Shown: piece by piece, positions 53,486 through 62,965 of the stretch
Position numbering within the stretch: position 1 is the stretch's first letter
Layout of the letters: the number at the start of each line of letters is the position of its first letter
Assembly (NCBI RefSeq): GCF_900103485.1
Contig: NZ_FNHW01000001.1
Span: 1,151,418 to 1,215,417 of the forward strand
DNA: 64,000 bases
Origin: Fictibacillus solisalsi
GTDB taxonomy: Bacteria > Bacillota > Bacilli > Bacillales > Fictibacillaceae
Direction of reading: 5' to 3'
Notes under the pieces: generated by a model
Database searches by the model: none
Told to the model about the DNA's origin: nothing
Seen by the model: only the letters and a program-made list of their open reading frames with translations
Program-made: the position numbers and the translations under genes

Positions 53486-53510
53486 ACTCCGGGCTGCCGG
53501 AGTTTTTTTC
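53486..53510 (+). terminator. Terminator of the PAP2-like gene
   Basis: ACTCCGG-GCTG-CCGGAGT hairpin (53486-53503) followed by T7. Confidence 0.85.
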
Positions 53511-53568
53511 TTTTTTAAAAGATAAATGTGTTACGATAGACAAAAAACATCCGGAGGGGTATAGTGCA

Positions 53569-54609
53569 ATGATCGATCTTAGAAGCGACACAGTGACAAA
53601 GCCGACAGAGCGTATGCGAAAGGCGATGTATGAAGCTGAGGTAGGGGACGATGTCTATGGAGAAGATCCTGCTATTAATTCCTTGGAAGAAACCGCTGCT
53701 GACATGCTTGGAAAGGAAAAAGCACTGTTTGTCACGAGCGGTACACAAGGAAACCAGATTGCCGTATTGACTCATACAACACCTGGCAGTGAAGTTATCA
53801 TGGAAAGTGATTCCCATATTTATATGTATGAAGGAGCTGCTGTATCTGCTTTTGCAGGGATTCAGCCTCGATTGGTCAAGGGAACCAACGGCTCCATGCA
53901 AGCAGAGGATGTTAAAAATGCGATACGGAGTGACGATATTCATCACCCTGAGACAAGCCTTGTTTGTTTGGAAAATACGCATAACCGTGCAGGTGGAGCG
54001 ATCGTTCCTCTTCATGATATGAAAGACATTTACAAAATTTGTTCTGCTGCCTCGATCCCAGTACATATGGATGGTGCACGCCTTTTTAATGCGGCAGCGG
54101 GCAGTGGAACGAGCGTGAAAGACTACGCTTCTTATTGTGATACGGTACAAATTTGTCTTTCCAAAGGGCTTGGGGCACCGGTCGGCTCCCTGATTGCGGG
54201 ATCGGCCGACTTTATCCGGAAAGCACGAAAGTGGAGAAAACGACTGGGCGGCGGGCTCCGCCAGGGAGGTGTGCTGGCCGCACCCGGATGGATCGCACTT
54301 ACCGAGATGACAGAGCGTTTACAAGAGGATCATGAAAAAGCCCGCAAGCTGGCAAAGGGCTTGGCGGAAATCCCGTCGCTTAGCATCGAAAACCAGGTGG
54401 ATACCAATATTGTTTTGGTTAATATTGGGCAAACCGGATTTTCTGCCGACCATTTCCTTCAATTGCTCAAGGACCAAGGAATACTTGCTGTTGCTTTTGG
54501 ACCTCAAACGATTCGATTTACCACTCACTATGATGTTAGCTTTGAAGATATTGATAAAGCGCTCGCCAGCATTTCGGCGATTATCTCTTCAAAAGTCATT
54601 TTGCATTAA
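53569..54609 (+). CDS. ltaE: Low-specificity L-threonine aldolase
   Basis: 346 residues, fold-type I PLP enzyme that cleaves threonine to glycine and acetaldehyde. MIDLRSDTVTKPT at the N-terminus, HMDGARLFNAAA (aspartate to PLP) and the PLP lysine in CLSKGLGAPVGS are all diagnostic. ATG 53569 follows CCGGAGGGG; a longer frame begins inside the upstream terminator and is rejected. Convergent with the amidase gene. Confidence 0.95.
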   Translation: MIDLRSDTVTKPTERMRKAMYEAEVGDDVYGEDPAINSLEETAADMLGKEKALFVTSGTQGNQIAVLTHTTPGSEVIMESDSHIYMYEGAAVSAFAGIQPRLVKGTNGSMQAEDVKNAIRSDDIHHPETSLVCLENTHNRAGGAIVPLHDMKDIYKICSAASIPVHMDGARLFNAAAGSGTSVKDYASYCDTVQICLSKGLGAPVGSLIAGSADFIRKARKWRKRLGGGLRQGGVLAAPGWIALTEMTERLQEDHEKARKLAKGLAEIPSLSIENQVDTNIVLVNIGQTGFSADHFLQLLKDQGILAVAFGPQTIRFTTHYDVSFEDIDKALASISAIISSKVILH

Positions 54610-54613
54610 TATC

Positions 54614-54645
54614 AAAAACCGGCTTCCGTTTGGAGCCGGTTTTTT
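54614..54645. terminator. Bidirectional terminator between ltaE and amidase gene
   Basis: ACCGGCT/AGCCGGT stem (54618-54624 with 54634-54640) flanked by A and T tracts. Confidence 0.8.
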
Positions 54646-54651
54646 GTAACC

Positions 54652-56118
54652 TCACATTTTTGGCGGTACACGGTATTTCGTTGCCTGTTCGAAGGAGTAG
54701 GCCAGTGCGATCAGCTTGGGCTCGGAGAATGCATCTGCTGTAAAAAGGATGCCAAAGGGTTTGCCCTCATTATCATAGCCTGCTGGTACACTGATCGAAG
54801 GATAGCCTGCCTTAGCAGGAAACCCATAGCCGGCATCTGTTGGATACAAGATGGCATCCAGCTGAAACTCGTTAAGAGCCTGATTAATTCCGAGATCTCT
54901 TGTTTTTTTAAGATCATCCAGTCGGCTGTTTAAATACGAGGATTCGGTAAGTGTACCGGATGTGTTTTCGCTTTGCTCCAAGAGAACCTGCCCGTATTTC
55001 AGGCATTCTTCAGGGTGCTTTAGATTATAGCCAATCACATCTTCAAGAGAGGTGATTGATGGAAGTTTAGTATGCCGATTCAAGTAGGAGTTGATACCCG
55101 ATTTAAATTCATAAAGCAATACATTAAAATCCCCCTCTTCTTTTTCGAGAGGAGTTACTGAATTCAGAGTCACGATTTCTGCACCCTTTTCTTTCATAAT
55201 TGCAATGGCATGATCAAATAATTCCCTTTGAGAAGGAGACAATTCTCTGACAGAATATTCATAGGAAATACCGATACGTGTACCGTTTAATGCATGTTCC
55301 CTCAGGTAGGCAGTATAATCAGTTCTGCTTGAGTAGGCAGCTTTTAATGTGGCGGCATCATTGTGATCAAAACCGGTCATCGCCCCAAGGAGTATGGCGG
55401 CATCAGCTACTGTCCGTGTCATGGGGCCGGCGGTATCCTGGCTGACAGAAATAGGAATGATTCCAAACCGCGAAAGCAGGCCAACGGTTGGTTTGATTCC
55501 GACAATGCTGTTGGCAGCGGCGGGACTGGTGATCGATCCGGACGTCTCGGTTCCTATAGCGGCCACGGCGAAGTTTGCAGCTACTGCCGATCCGGATCCG
55601 GAGCTTGAACCGCTGACATCAAATTTTCCAGGTCCATATGGGTTTAGGACCTGTCCTCCCCGAGAACTAAATCCGTTGGGCATGTTTTCCGTCATAAAAT
55701 TTGCCCATTCTGTGAGGTTGGTCTTCCCGAGAATAATGGCACCTGCTTCTCTTAGTTTTGCGACGATAAATGCATCCTGGTCGGCATACGATTCGCTCAT
55801 GGCAAGCGAGCCTGCACTTGTGTGCATGGCATCACCGGTATTAATGTTATCTTTGATCAAAACTGGAATACCGTGAAGAGGACCTCTTGCACCTTTAGAC
55901 AATCGTTCTGCATCGAGTGCTTCAGCAATGTGGATGGCGTCAGGGTTAATTTCTATAACCGCATTTAGTCCTGGGCCGTTGTGGTTATATTCCGAAATTC
56001 GTTCTATGTACATCCTCACCAGCTTTAGCGAAGTAATTTCTTCTTTTTTGAGCGCTTCCTGTAAATATGAAATCGTTGCTTCTTCCAGTTGGAAGGAATT
56101 GGTTTTTGTAACTGGCAT
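54652..56118 (-). CDS. Amidase-signature-family hydrolase
   Basis: 488 residues. Ser-cisSer-Lys catalytic triad visible: lysine in PVLIKDNINT, serine in GSSSGSGSAVA, and the nucleophile in GTETSGSITSPA. Not GatA by context, since no gatB/gatC adjoin it; likely hydrolyses a small or peptide amide. No signal peptide is seen with the ATG at 56118, which follows GCGGGG at moderate spacing; an in-frame reading to 56178 adds basic residues only. Confidence 0.88.
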   Translation of the reverse strand: MPVTKTNSFQLEEATISYLQEALKKEEITSLKLVRMYIERISEYNHNGPGLNAVIEINPDAIHIAEALDAERLSKGARGPLHGIPVLIKDNINTGDAMHTSAGSLAMSESYADQDAFIVAKLREAGAIILGKTNLTEWANFMTENMPNGFSSRGGQVLNPYGPGKFDVSGSSSGSGSAVAANFAVAAIGTETSGSITSPAAANSIVGIKPTVGLLSRFGIIPISVSQDTAGPMTRTVADAAILLGAMTGFDHNDAATLKAAYSSRTDYTAYLREHALNGTRIGISYEYSVRELSPSQRELFDHAIAIMKEKGAEIVTLNSVTPLEKEEGDFNVLLYEFKSGINSYLNRHTKLPSITSLEDVIGYNLKHPEECLKYGQVLLEQSENTSGTLTESSYLNSRLDDLKKTRDLGINQALNEFQLDAILYPTDAGYGFPAKAGYPSISVPAGYDNEGKPFGILFTADAFSEPKLIALAYSFEQATKYRVPPKM

Positions 56119-56332
56119 TGCTTTTTCCCCGCTTTTCACTTTAATTTTAATTAAATTTCCCATTTTTTGATAATTCAATTAAAGCAAAAAATCGTCCGTA
56201 TCGCAAACTGCACCGTCTAGTATTTAAAATAAGTTTACTAGGAGTAATAGATTTATTTACCAAGGGGTAGTATATTTCTAAAAACATTGAATAATAATGG
56301 TAAAAAGAACGTGAAGGGGATGGTGATGGAGA

Positions 56333-56614
56333 ATGAAAGGAATTACTAGTCTTACACTCTATAGGGGAAATCATACCAATTTTAGTGCAGATGATAGAAT
56401 GATGCTGTTTGTGACAAAGTTTCATTTAAAAACAAAACAGGAAAAGTGGCTGACTCTCCGCCGACTCATGAATAAAAATTCCGGAACATTGGCAGCCCAC
56501 ATTTTAATCAGTTCTGAGTACCGGAGAGACTTCCCGGAGCTGCTTGAAGATGAGAAGGTAAGAAATTTTTATCTGGATCTGAAACAGCCGAAAAAGCAGA
56601 CAGCAAACGTCTAA
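56333..56614 (+). CDS. Hypothetical protein, unrecognised
   Basis: 93 residues, basic, no membrane segment, mostly helical in the second half (LRRLMNKNSGTLAAHILIS). GGTGATGGAGA immediately precedes the ATG. Isolated, divergent from the amidase gene, with no terminator seen. No family recognised. Confidence 0.65.
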   Translation: MKGITSLTLYRGNHTNFSADDRMMLFVTKFHLKTKQEKWLTLRRLMNKNSGTLAAHILISSEYRRDFPELLEDEKVRNFYLDLKQPKKQTANV

Positions 56615-56713
56615 TTATAAACCAGGGTTTTCTAGGCGGGAACATTATTAATGCTATTCATCCGAAGTGTTGTTATAATGAAAGAGTATTAAACACTAGA
56701 GGAGTCTAATAGC

Positions 56714-57097
56714 ATGAAATATTTTACTGTTGAAGAAGCGAATCAGCTTTTGCCTGTCATTATTCGTGAGTTAGAAGCCCTTCAGCAGCTTCAGCTTTCT
56801 TTTGTGAAATTTTATGATCAATTGGAAAAATTGCGGTTGTCGGATAATCCGCCGGATGAGGATTTTTTTGTACTAGAAAGCAAGCTTGATTTTATGGAAA
56901 TGGAAGCTCAAAGTTACATCCATAATATTCATGCATTTGGAGCGGAACTAAAAGATATCCACGCGGGGCTTGTCGATTTTCCGGCAATGATCGAAAACGA
57001 GGAAGTATTGCTGTGCTGGAGACAGGGAGAACCGGCGATTACGCATTATCACGGCATTGAAGAAGGGTATACCAACCGGAAATCGCTGGAAAATTAA
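56714..57097 (+). CDS. DUF2203 family protein
   Basis: 127 residues. YFTVEEANQLLPVI at the start and DFPAMIENEEVLLCWRQGE near the end are the DUF2203 signature. A helical, soluble protein of unknown function. A weak AGAGGAG-like site (ACTAGAGGAGTC) precedes the ATG by 10 bases. Followed by the tRNA gene. Confidence 0.88.
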   Translation: MKYFTVEEANQLLPVIIRELEALQQLQLSFVKFYDQLEKLRLSDNPPDEDFFVLESKLDFMEMEAQSYIHNIHAFGAELKDIHAGLVDFPAMIENEEVLLCWRQGEPAITHYHGIEEGYTNRKSLEN

Positions 57098-57197
57098 GTT
57101 TGAAATAAAAAATAAAAATATTTTCTTGAAAAGGGTTGTTTTATTCCTGAAAATTGTTTATGATATATCTCGTGACGGTAACCAAGCAGTTCATTAA

Positions 57198-57272
57198 GCG
57201 CCTATAGTGAAATGGATATCACACGAGATTTCGGCTCTCGTATTCTGGGTTCGAATCCTGGTGGGCGCGCCA
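57198..57272 (+). tRNA. tRNA-Arg (anticodon TCG)
   Basis: 75 bases with encoded CCA. Acceptor stem GCGCCTA/TGGGCGC, D stem GTGA/TCAC, anticodon stem CGAGA/TCTCG with loop TTTCGGC (anticodon TCG), and T arm CTGGG-TTCGAAT-CCTGG with G-U pairs. Decodes CGN arginine codons, mainly CGA/CGG. Single gene, with a terminator downstream. Confidence 0.92.
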
Positions 57273-57287
57273 ATTAAAGTTATAAAT

Positions 57288-57315
57288 ACCACGGGGTAAT
57301 TCCGGTGGTTTTTTA
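57288..57315 (+). terminator. tRNA-Arg terminator
   Basis: ACCAC..GTGGT hairpin (57288-57309) with inner GG/CC pairing, followed by T6. Confidence 0.65.
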
Positions 57316-57361
57316 TATGCATTTCATAAACAAAATTCAACGTTGCAGGTTGGTGATTAAT

Positions 57362-58300
57362 ATGACAAACGAAATGCAAAAGCCTTATCGGATTTTATTG
57401 TATTATAAGTATGTACCAGTCGAGGAGCATGAATACTTCGCAAGAAAACATTTAAAGTATTGCAAGGAACTCGGCGTCCTGGGGAGAATCATTGTTGCTC
57501 CTGAAGGAATCAACGGAACAATCTCGGGTACGGTTGAACAAACAGAGCAATATATGCGGGATCTGAAGAGTGATCCTCGTTTTGAAGATATCGTTTTTAA
57601 AATCGATGAATCAGACGAGCATGCCTTTAAAAAAATGTTTGTCCGTCCAAAAAAAGAGCTGGTTACATGGCGCTTTGAAGAGGACGTGGATCCGAACGAG
57701 GTTACTGGAAAACGATTGAGCCCTAAAGAATGGATGGAAATGATCCAGCGGGATGATGTCGTGATTGTAGACGGAAGAAATGACTATGAATATGAAATCG
57801 GCCATTTCCGGAATGCCATTCGCCCGGATGTAAAAGCATCCCGTGATTTTCCGGAGTGGGTTAAAGAAAATCTTGATCAGTTCAAAGATAAAAAAGTACT
57901 CACATACTGCACAGGCGGAATCCGTTGTGAAAAGTTTTCAGGATACCTTCTGAAAGAAGGTTTTAAGGACGTTTACCAGCTGCATGGCGGGATTACGACA
58001 TACGGTAAGGATGAGGAAACAAAAGGCCGTTTTTGGGATGGCAAAATGTACGTCTTCGATGAGCGGATTTCTGTTCCGGTTAACCGTACCGAGGAAGATG
58101 TGGTCATCGCCAAATGCTATTATTGCGGTAAAACAGAAGATCGTTATGTAAACTGCGCAAATCCTGATTGCAATCGTCAGCACGTTTGCTGTGAGGAATG
58201 TGAAGTAAAATATAAACGCTCTTGTTCGGACGAGTGCCGTGAGCATCCGAAAAACCGATATGAGCTTGAAAATGAAATGAACGAAACAAAAGCGCAATAA
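57362..58300 (+). CDS. trhO: tRNA uridine(34) hydroxylase TrhO
   Basis: 312 residues, YceA/TrhO family: N-terminal ferredoxin-like domain, central rhodanese domain with catalytic Cys in [11 protein letters not shown], and a C-terminal Cys-rich part ([22 protein letters not shown]) that may bind zinc. TrhO uses molecular oxygen to make ho5U34 in tRNAs with prephenate-independent chemistry. ATG 57362 follows GGTTGGTGAT; earlier in-frame ATGs lie in the terminator. A GAAA-tetraloop terminator follows. Confidence 0.93.
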   Translation: MTNEMQKPYRILLYYKYVPVEEHEYFARKHLKYCKELGVLGRIIVAPEGINGTISGTVEQTEQYMRDLKSDPRFEDIVFKIDESDEHAFKKMFVRPKKELVTWRFEEDVDPNEVTGKRLSPKEWMEMIQRDDVVIVDGRNDYEYEIGHFRNAIRPDVKASRDFPEWVKENLDQFKDKKVLTYCTGGIRCEKFSGYLLKEGFKDVYQLHGGITTYGKDEETKGRFWDGKMYVFDERISVPVNRTEEDVVIAKCYYCGKTEDRYVNCANPDCNRQHVCCEECEVKYKRSCSDECREHPKNRYELENEMNETKAQ

Positions 58301-58312
58301 TGTAACCAATCA

Positions 58313-58345
58313 AAAGCAGCCAGCGAAAGCTGGCTGCTTTTTTCT
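58313..58345 (+). terminator. trhO terminator
   Basis: Twelve-base perfect stem AAAGCAGCCAGC/GCTGGCTGCTTT with a GAAA tetraloop, then T-rich sequence. Confidence 0.88.
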
Positions 58346-58390
58346 TTTGTCAAAACCGATCACAGGAATGAATGGTTTTGACTGAAAATT

Positions 58391-58460
58391 ACAATTATTG
58401 ATTGAAAATGATTGTTTTTGAAAGTTTTTGATTGATTTTTGAAAAGGCTTACTTTATAAT
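58391..58460 (+). promoter_or_regulatory. fru promoter with phased FruR repeat operator
   Basis: TGATTG at 58399, 58409 and 58429, with TGAAAG at 58419: four repeats on a 10-bp register. The promoter is TTGATT (58432-58437), 17-bp spacer, TATAAT (58455-58460), so the last repeat overlaps -35. The array sits where a DeoR-type repressor would act. Confidence 0.7.
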
Positions 58461-58483
58461 GAATAACAGCAAGGAGGGATAAG

Positions 58484-59236
58484 ATGCTGTTTTCGCAACG
58501 TCAGGAAATCATTTTGTCGTTAATCGATCACCAAAAGGTAGTGACCCTTGAAGAGCTTGTCCAGGAAACTGGTTCTTCAGAGTCAACCATACGCAGGGAC
58601 CTGGATAGACTTGAAAAAGCTAAAAAGCTAAAACGTATACATGGCGGGGCATCAAGGATCGAAGATAAAGCAGAAGAACCTTCCCTTGCCGAGAAAAACC
58701 TCCGAAATGTGGAGGAAAAACAGAGAATTGGCCAATATGCAGCTTCATTGGTTCAGGAACATGAATGCATTTACCTGGATGCCGGGACAACTGCAATGCA
58801 AATGATTCCTCATTTGAATCTGGAAAATCTGATTGTTGTAACAAATGGAATTCAGCTCGTCGAACCGCTCGTAGAAAAGGGGATCCCCACATACCTGGTT
58901 GGCGGTCTTATAAAGCCAAAGACTGGGGCCATGATTGGCAGCGGAGCGATTAAGAGCCTGGAAAATTACCGTTTTGATAAATGTTTTATCGGTATAAACG
59001 GGATCCATGAGGACTGGGGATATACGACACCAGATCCTGAGGAATCCATCTTAAAGCAAAAGGTACTTGAACTTTCTCAAGAAAAATACGTACTCGCAGA
59101 TCCGTCAAAATTTGGAAAATCCAGTTTTTCTAAAGTCGCCTTGCTTGAAGAAGCATTTATTATTACCGTTAAAAGCAAAAACGTACAGCTTGCATCATTT
59201 GAAAAGAAGACCCTGGTTAAGGCGGTGGAAAAATGA
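58484..59236 (+). CDS. fruR: DeoR-family fructose operon repressor
   Basis: 250 residues: N-terminal DeoR helix-turn-helix (VTLEELVQETGSSESTIRRDLDRLEK, positions about 19-44), then the sugar-phosphate-sensing domain with YLDAGTTAMQM and VTNGIQLVEPL. It likely represses its own operon and is relieved by fructose-1-phosphate. AAGGAGGGATAAG precedes the ATG. It overlaps fruK by four bases (ATGA). Confidence 0.93.
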   Translation: MLFSQRQEIILSLIDHQKVVTLEELVQETGSSESTIRRDLDRLEKAKKLKRIHGGASRIEDKAEEPSLAEKNLRNVEEKQRIGQYAASLVQEHECIYLDAGTTAMQMIPHLNLENLIVVTNGIQLVEPLVEKGIPTYLVGGLIKPKTGAMIGSGAIKSLENYRFDKCFIGINGIHEDWGYTTPDPEESILKQKVLELSQEKYVLADPSKFGKSSFSKVALLEEAFIITVKSKNVQLASFEKKTLVKAVEK

Positions 59237-60162
59237 TTTATACAGTAACACTAAATCCTTCCATAGATTATTTTGTGAAAACAGATGGTTTAAATGAAGG
59301 GGAGATCAACCTTGTCAATGAACAATCCATAGTGGCAGGGGGAAAGGGAATCAACGTATCAAAAGTATTGAAAAACCTTGGCGTAGAGAGCGTTGCGACC
59401 GGATTCGTCGGTGGGTTTACAGGTGATTTTGTTGAAAGTTCCCTTCGAAAGGCCGAAATTGGCACCCGATTTATCCGAGTGGAAGAAAATACACGAATAA
59501 ATATTAAATTAAATACCGGAAAAGAAACAGAAATTAATGGAATTTCTCCGGCCATTCCAGCATCTGCATTGGAACAATTGGAAGAACATCTTTTGGCTAA
59601 TCTTGAAACTTCAGATTTTGTGGTGCTGGCAGGAAGCCTGCCATCCAGTTTACCCTATGATTTTTATGGTCAACTAATTTCCTCCATACGGAAAAAGGGA
59701 GCTCAGGCCATTCTTGATTCAAAAGGAAACCCTTTGCAGCAGGCACTGGCCCATCAGCCATTTTTAATTAAACCGAATCATCTTGAGCTGGGAGATCTTG
59801 TAGGAGCCACTATTCAAGAGCCCCGGCAGGCTGCTGCATATGCAAAACAGCTTGTAAATGAGGGGGCACAGCATGTGCTTGTATCCATGGCCGGAGCCGG
59901 GGCGGTGTTAGTCAGCAAAGAGCTTGCTGCCTTTGCCAATGTGCCAGCCGGAACCTTAAAAAATTCTGTTGGAGCGGGCGATTCCGTAGTTGCCGGTTTC
60001 CTTGCGCATTACACCAGACACGGTAATGTGCTTGAAGCTTTTAAATTTGGGGTTACAGCAGGAAGCGCTTCTGCCTTTTCAACAGGGTTTTGTAATGCAA
60101 AAGACATTGACCGCTATCTGCCTGAAGTAACCGTAAACCTGATAGAGGGGGAAGAAGGATGA
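59233..60162 (+). CDS. fruK: 1-phosphofructokinase
   Basis: 309 residues, PfkB family. Phosphorylates fructose-1-phosphate to fructose-1,6-bisphosphate. GGKGINVSKVLKNLG at the N-terminus and the ATP/catalytic motif NSVGAGDSVVAGF near the C-terminus are intact (catalytic Asp in GAGD). Starts within the fruR stop and overlaps fruA by four bases, a tightly coupled operon. Confidence 0.95.
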   Translation: MIYTVTLNPSIDYFVKTDGLNEGEINLVNEQSIVAGGKGINVSKVLKNLGVESVATGFVGGFTGDFVESSLRKAEIGTRFIRVEENTRINIKLNTGKETEINGISPAIPASALEQLEEHLLANLETSDFVVLAGSLPSSLPYDFYGQLISSIRKKGAQAILDSKGNPLQQALAHQPFLIKPNHLELGDLVGATIQEPRQAAAYAKQLVNEGAQHVLVSMAGAGAVLVSKELAAFANVPAGTLKNSVGAGDSVVAGFLAHYTRHGNVLEAFKFGVTAGSASAFSTGFCNAKDIDRYLPEVTVNLIEGEEG

Positions 60163-62048
60163 AGATTACAGAACTGATTACAAAAGAAACCATCAAGCTT
60201 AATCTTGTTTCTACAGATAAGCCGGATGTGATTGATGAGCTTGTCAATAAATTGGATGAAGCAGGAAAGCTGAATGATAAGGAAGCTTATCGGGAAGCAA
60301 TCCTTGCAAGAGAAGAACAAAGTACAACCGGAATTGGTGAAGGAATTGCGATTCCGCATGCCAAAACCGCAGCTGTTAGAACCCCTTCCATTGCGTTTGG
60401 CCGCAGTGAGAAGGGAGTGGATTATGATGCCCTTGATGGCATGCCGTCCAACCTGTTTTTTATGATCGCAGCCAGTGAAGGCGCAAACAATGAACATCTT
60501 GAAACATTATCCAAGCTGTCTTCCTATTTGATGGATATGGCATTCCGTGAAGGTTTACTGAAAGCGGAAACAGAAGATGAAATCATTTCATTGATTAATG
60601 AAAAACAAGACGCCGAGGCAGCAGAAGAGGAAATGGAAGAGGAATCAGTAGAAACTAGTGAAGACGAAACGTATGTACTTGCTGTTACTGCTTGTCCTAC
60701 CGGTATCGCCCACACCTATATGGCCGCTGACGCATTAAAAGCCAAGGCTAATGAACTTGGGCTTAAACTAAAAGTGGAAACCAACGGCTCAAGCGGTGTG
60801 AAAAACCGGTTAACCTCGTCGGATATTGAAAAAGCTTCAGCCATCATTGTCGCTGCAGACAAGCAAGTGGAAATGGACCGTTTTCAGGGTAAAAAACTCA
60901 TTCAGGTTCCGGTGGCGCAGGCTATTCGAAACCCGCAAAAACTGCTGAATGATGCGGCAGAAAAAAAGGGAACAATTTATACAGCAGGCAGCAGACCGCA
61001 AGCCGCTGAAGGTGGAGAAAAACCAAAGCGTCAATCAGCATTTTACCGCCACTTGATGAACGGTGTTTCCAACATGCTTCCTTTTGTTGTGGGAGGCGGG
61101 ATATTAATCGCCATTTCCTTTATGTTCGGCATCCATTCAGCTGATCCAAAAGATCCTTCCTATAATCAGTTTGCGGCCGCGCTTGATACGATCGGCGGTA
61201 AAACGGCCTTTGCTTTAATGGTTGCCGTACTTGCCGGTTTTATTGCTCGAAGCATCGCGGATAGCCCCGGATTTGCACCAGGGATGGTTGGGGGATTTCT
61301 GGCATCCACAGGAAACAGCGGATTCCTTGGCGGACTGATCGCCGGATTCCTTGCGGGTTACATTGTTCTCGGGTTGAAAAAATTGTTTTCCAAGCTTCCT
61401 CAATCCTTGGAAGGCATTAAACCCGTGTTGCTCTATCCGGTGTTTGGCATACTGATTACAGGTTTGATCATGCTATTTGTGATTAATGATCCGGTACAGG
61501 CTTTAAATGAAGCTCTTTCTTCCTGGCTCCAGGGCTTGGGTAAAGGGAACGCCATCCTGGTCGGTCTTCTGCTTGGCGGAATGATGGCTATTGACATGGG
61601 TGGCCCAATCAATAAGGCGGCGTTCACATTCGGTATCGCAATGATTGATGCCGGTAACTTTGCACCACATGCAGCGATTATGGCTGGCGGTATGGTTCCA
61701 CCGCTCGGACTCGCTATTGCAACGTCCATTTTCAGAAATAAATTTACAAAGCAGGAGCGGGAAGCAGGAAAAACTTGCTATGTAATGGGTCTTTCTTTCA
61801 TCACCGAAGGCGCCATTCCATTCGCGGCAGCAGATCCAGGACGGGTCATCCCCTCTCTGGTGGCAGGCTCCGCAACAGCAGGAGCGCTCACGATGCTGTT
61901 TGGCATCGGTCTCCGGGCGCCTCACGGCGGAATCTTTGTTGTTCCGTTTGTTGAAGGAAATCCATTCCTGTACGGGCTGGCGATCCTGATTGGTGCCCTT
62001 GTTACAGCATTGCTCGTTGGCTTCTGGAAAAAACCAGTACAGCAATAA
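60159..62048 (+). CDS. fruA: Fructose PTS enzyme IIABC
   Basis: 629 residues: EIIA (1-145; phospho-His in GIAIPHAKT), linker rich in Glu (about 148-168), EIIB (170-265; phospho-Cys in TACPTGIAHTYMAA), and EIIC (285-629; about 8-10 membrane segments). Imports fructose with phosphorylation at C1, supplying FruK. Terminator follows the stop. Confidence 0.95.
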   Translation: MKITELITKETIKLNLVSTDKPDVIDELVNKLDEAGKLNDKEAYREAILAREEQSTTGIGEGIAIPHAKTAAVRTPSIAFGRSEKGVDYDALDGMPSNLFFMIAASEGANNEHLETLSKLSSYLMDMAFREGLLKAETEDEIISLINEKQDAEAAEEEMEEESVETSEDETYVLAVTACPTGIAHTYMAADALKAKANELGLKLKVETNGSSGVKNRLTSSDIEKASAIIVAADKQVEMDRFQGKKLIQVPVAQAIRNPQKLLNDAAEKKGTIYTAGSRPQAAEGGEKPKRQSAFYRHLMNGVSNMLPFVVGGGILIAISFMFGIHSADPKDPSYNQFAAALDTIGGKTAFALMVAVLAGFIARSIADSPGFAPGMVGGFLASTGNSGFLGGLIAGFLAGYIVLGLKKLFSKLPQSLEGIKPVLLYPVFGILITGLIMLFVINDPVQALNEALSSWLQGLGKGNAILVGLLLGGMMAIDMGGPINKAAFTFGIAMIDAGNFAPHAAIMAGGMVPPLGLAIATSIFRNKFTKQEREAGKTCYVMGLSFITEGAIPFAAADPGRVIPSLVAGSATAGALTMLFGIGLRAPHGGIFVVPFVEGNPFLYGLAILIGALVTALLVGFWKKPVQQ

Positions 62049-62068
62049 CCTTATCAGATATCCGATCT

Positions 62069-62108
62069 GCCAGTGGAGGGTTTTTCACAAAACTTCACTG
62101 GCTTTTTC
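62069..62108 (+). terminator. fru operon terminator
   Basis: GCCAGTGGAG..CTTCACTGGC stem, one mismatch, then T-rich TTTTTCTTTTT. Confidence 0.75.
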
Positions 62109-62162
62109 TTTTTGTAAAAGGGATGCTAAAATAGGGGAGAGGAATGAAGGAGTGAAATAAAA

Positions 62163-62465
62163 ATGGATCAAAAAGAGTTGGAACAGCAAATTATTCAAAA
62201 TTATAAACAAGATGAAGGCATGATGATCCTTGTGTTTGCCCAATGGTGCATCAATCACGATATCGATCCGAAAGCACTGTACTTCCGTGCCTATCCGGCT
62301 CAGCAGGAAAATGAAAGGCTCAACCATATGCTCGAACAAACCGTTTCTAAACAAGAGTCCGAAGAAATAGCGGACGAAACCGTACTCGGAGTGCTTTCGT
62401 TATTCGGGAATGAAGATTTGGCCTTTGAAGTGATGAAAGAAATCGAAAGGAGACCAAAACCATGA
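62163..62465 (+). CDS. Hypothetical protein upstream of kapB
   Basis: 100 residues, helical, acidic; no membrane segment. AGGAGTGAAAT precedes the ATG. It overlaps kapB by four bases (ATGA), so both are made together. No family recognised; its coupling with kapB makes a role in the sporulation phosphorelay worth testing. Confidence 0.75.
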   Translation: MDQKELEQQIIQNYKQDEGMMILVFAQWCINHDIDPKALYFRAYPAQQENERLNHMLEQTVSKQESEEIADETVLGVLSLFGNEDLAFEVMKEIERRPKP

Positions 62466-62842
62466 ATATAATCGAACCGGGAATGAAAGTTACTGCGTTA
62501 TACAAAACTGGGAAATACATAGGTGAGGCAGAACAGGTGAAAAATGGAAAAGTACTTGTGAGTATTCTGGCTGTTTTGAAGCATCCAAAACAGGGAGACC
62601 TGCACAATCCAAACCAGGCAGATGTTCCGTTTTTTCATCAGCGAAAAGCACTGGCTTTTCAGGAAAAAACATGGGCTCCAGAGCATACGGTCAAACCTTA
62701 CGAGGAGCAGGTTCCGGACTATCATGAATCATTGAAAACTTCACTGGAGGAGATGCAAAAGGAATTGGAGCAAAGAGCGGATGACTGGTCCGCACGCTCT
62801 CTTTCCGAGCTTTCTGAGTTGAAAAAGGAATACCGTTTGTAA
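62462..62842 (+). CDS. kapB: Kinase-associated protein KapB
   Basis: 126 residues. YKTGKYIGEAEQV, AVLKHPKQGDLHNPNQADVPFFH (residues about 38-60) and RKALAFQEKTW match KapB of B. subtilis, which is needed for KinB signalling to Spo0F at the start of sporulation. The B. subtilis protein is described as a lipoprotein, but no lipobox is visible here. kinB is not adjacent in this window. Confidence 0.9.
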   Translation: MNIIEPGMKVTALYKTGKYIGEAEQVKNGKVLVSILAVLKHPKQGDLHNPNQADVPFFHQRKALAFQEKTWAPEHTVKPYEEQVPDYHESLKTSLEEMQKELEQRADDWSARSLSELSELKKEYRL

Positions 62843-62965
62843 CAAAAAACAATACAACTGGGTATCATGAATGGTATAATACCATGTGATAAAAGCTAAC
62901 ATAGTTTTTCGTTTTTAATAACAGGGTAATATAATTGTATTACTTCGACAAAGGTGGATGAAATC

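Noticed and set aside
57198..57272. tRNA-Arg as integration site of a mobile element
   Set aside because: No integrase, no duplicated tRNA 3' end and no foreign-looking genes on either side.
58346..58483. Catabolite (cre) site at the fru promoter
   Set aside because: No sequence close to the cre consensus was found; only the phased TGATTG repeats stand out.
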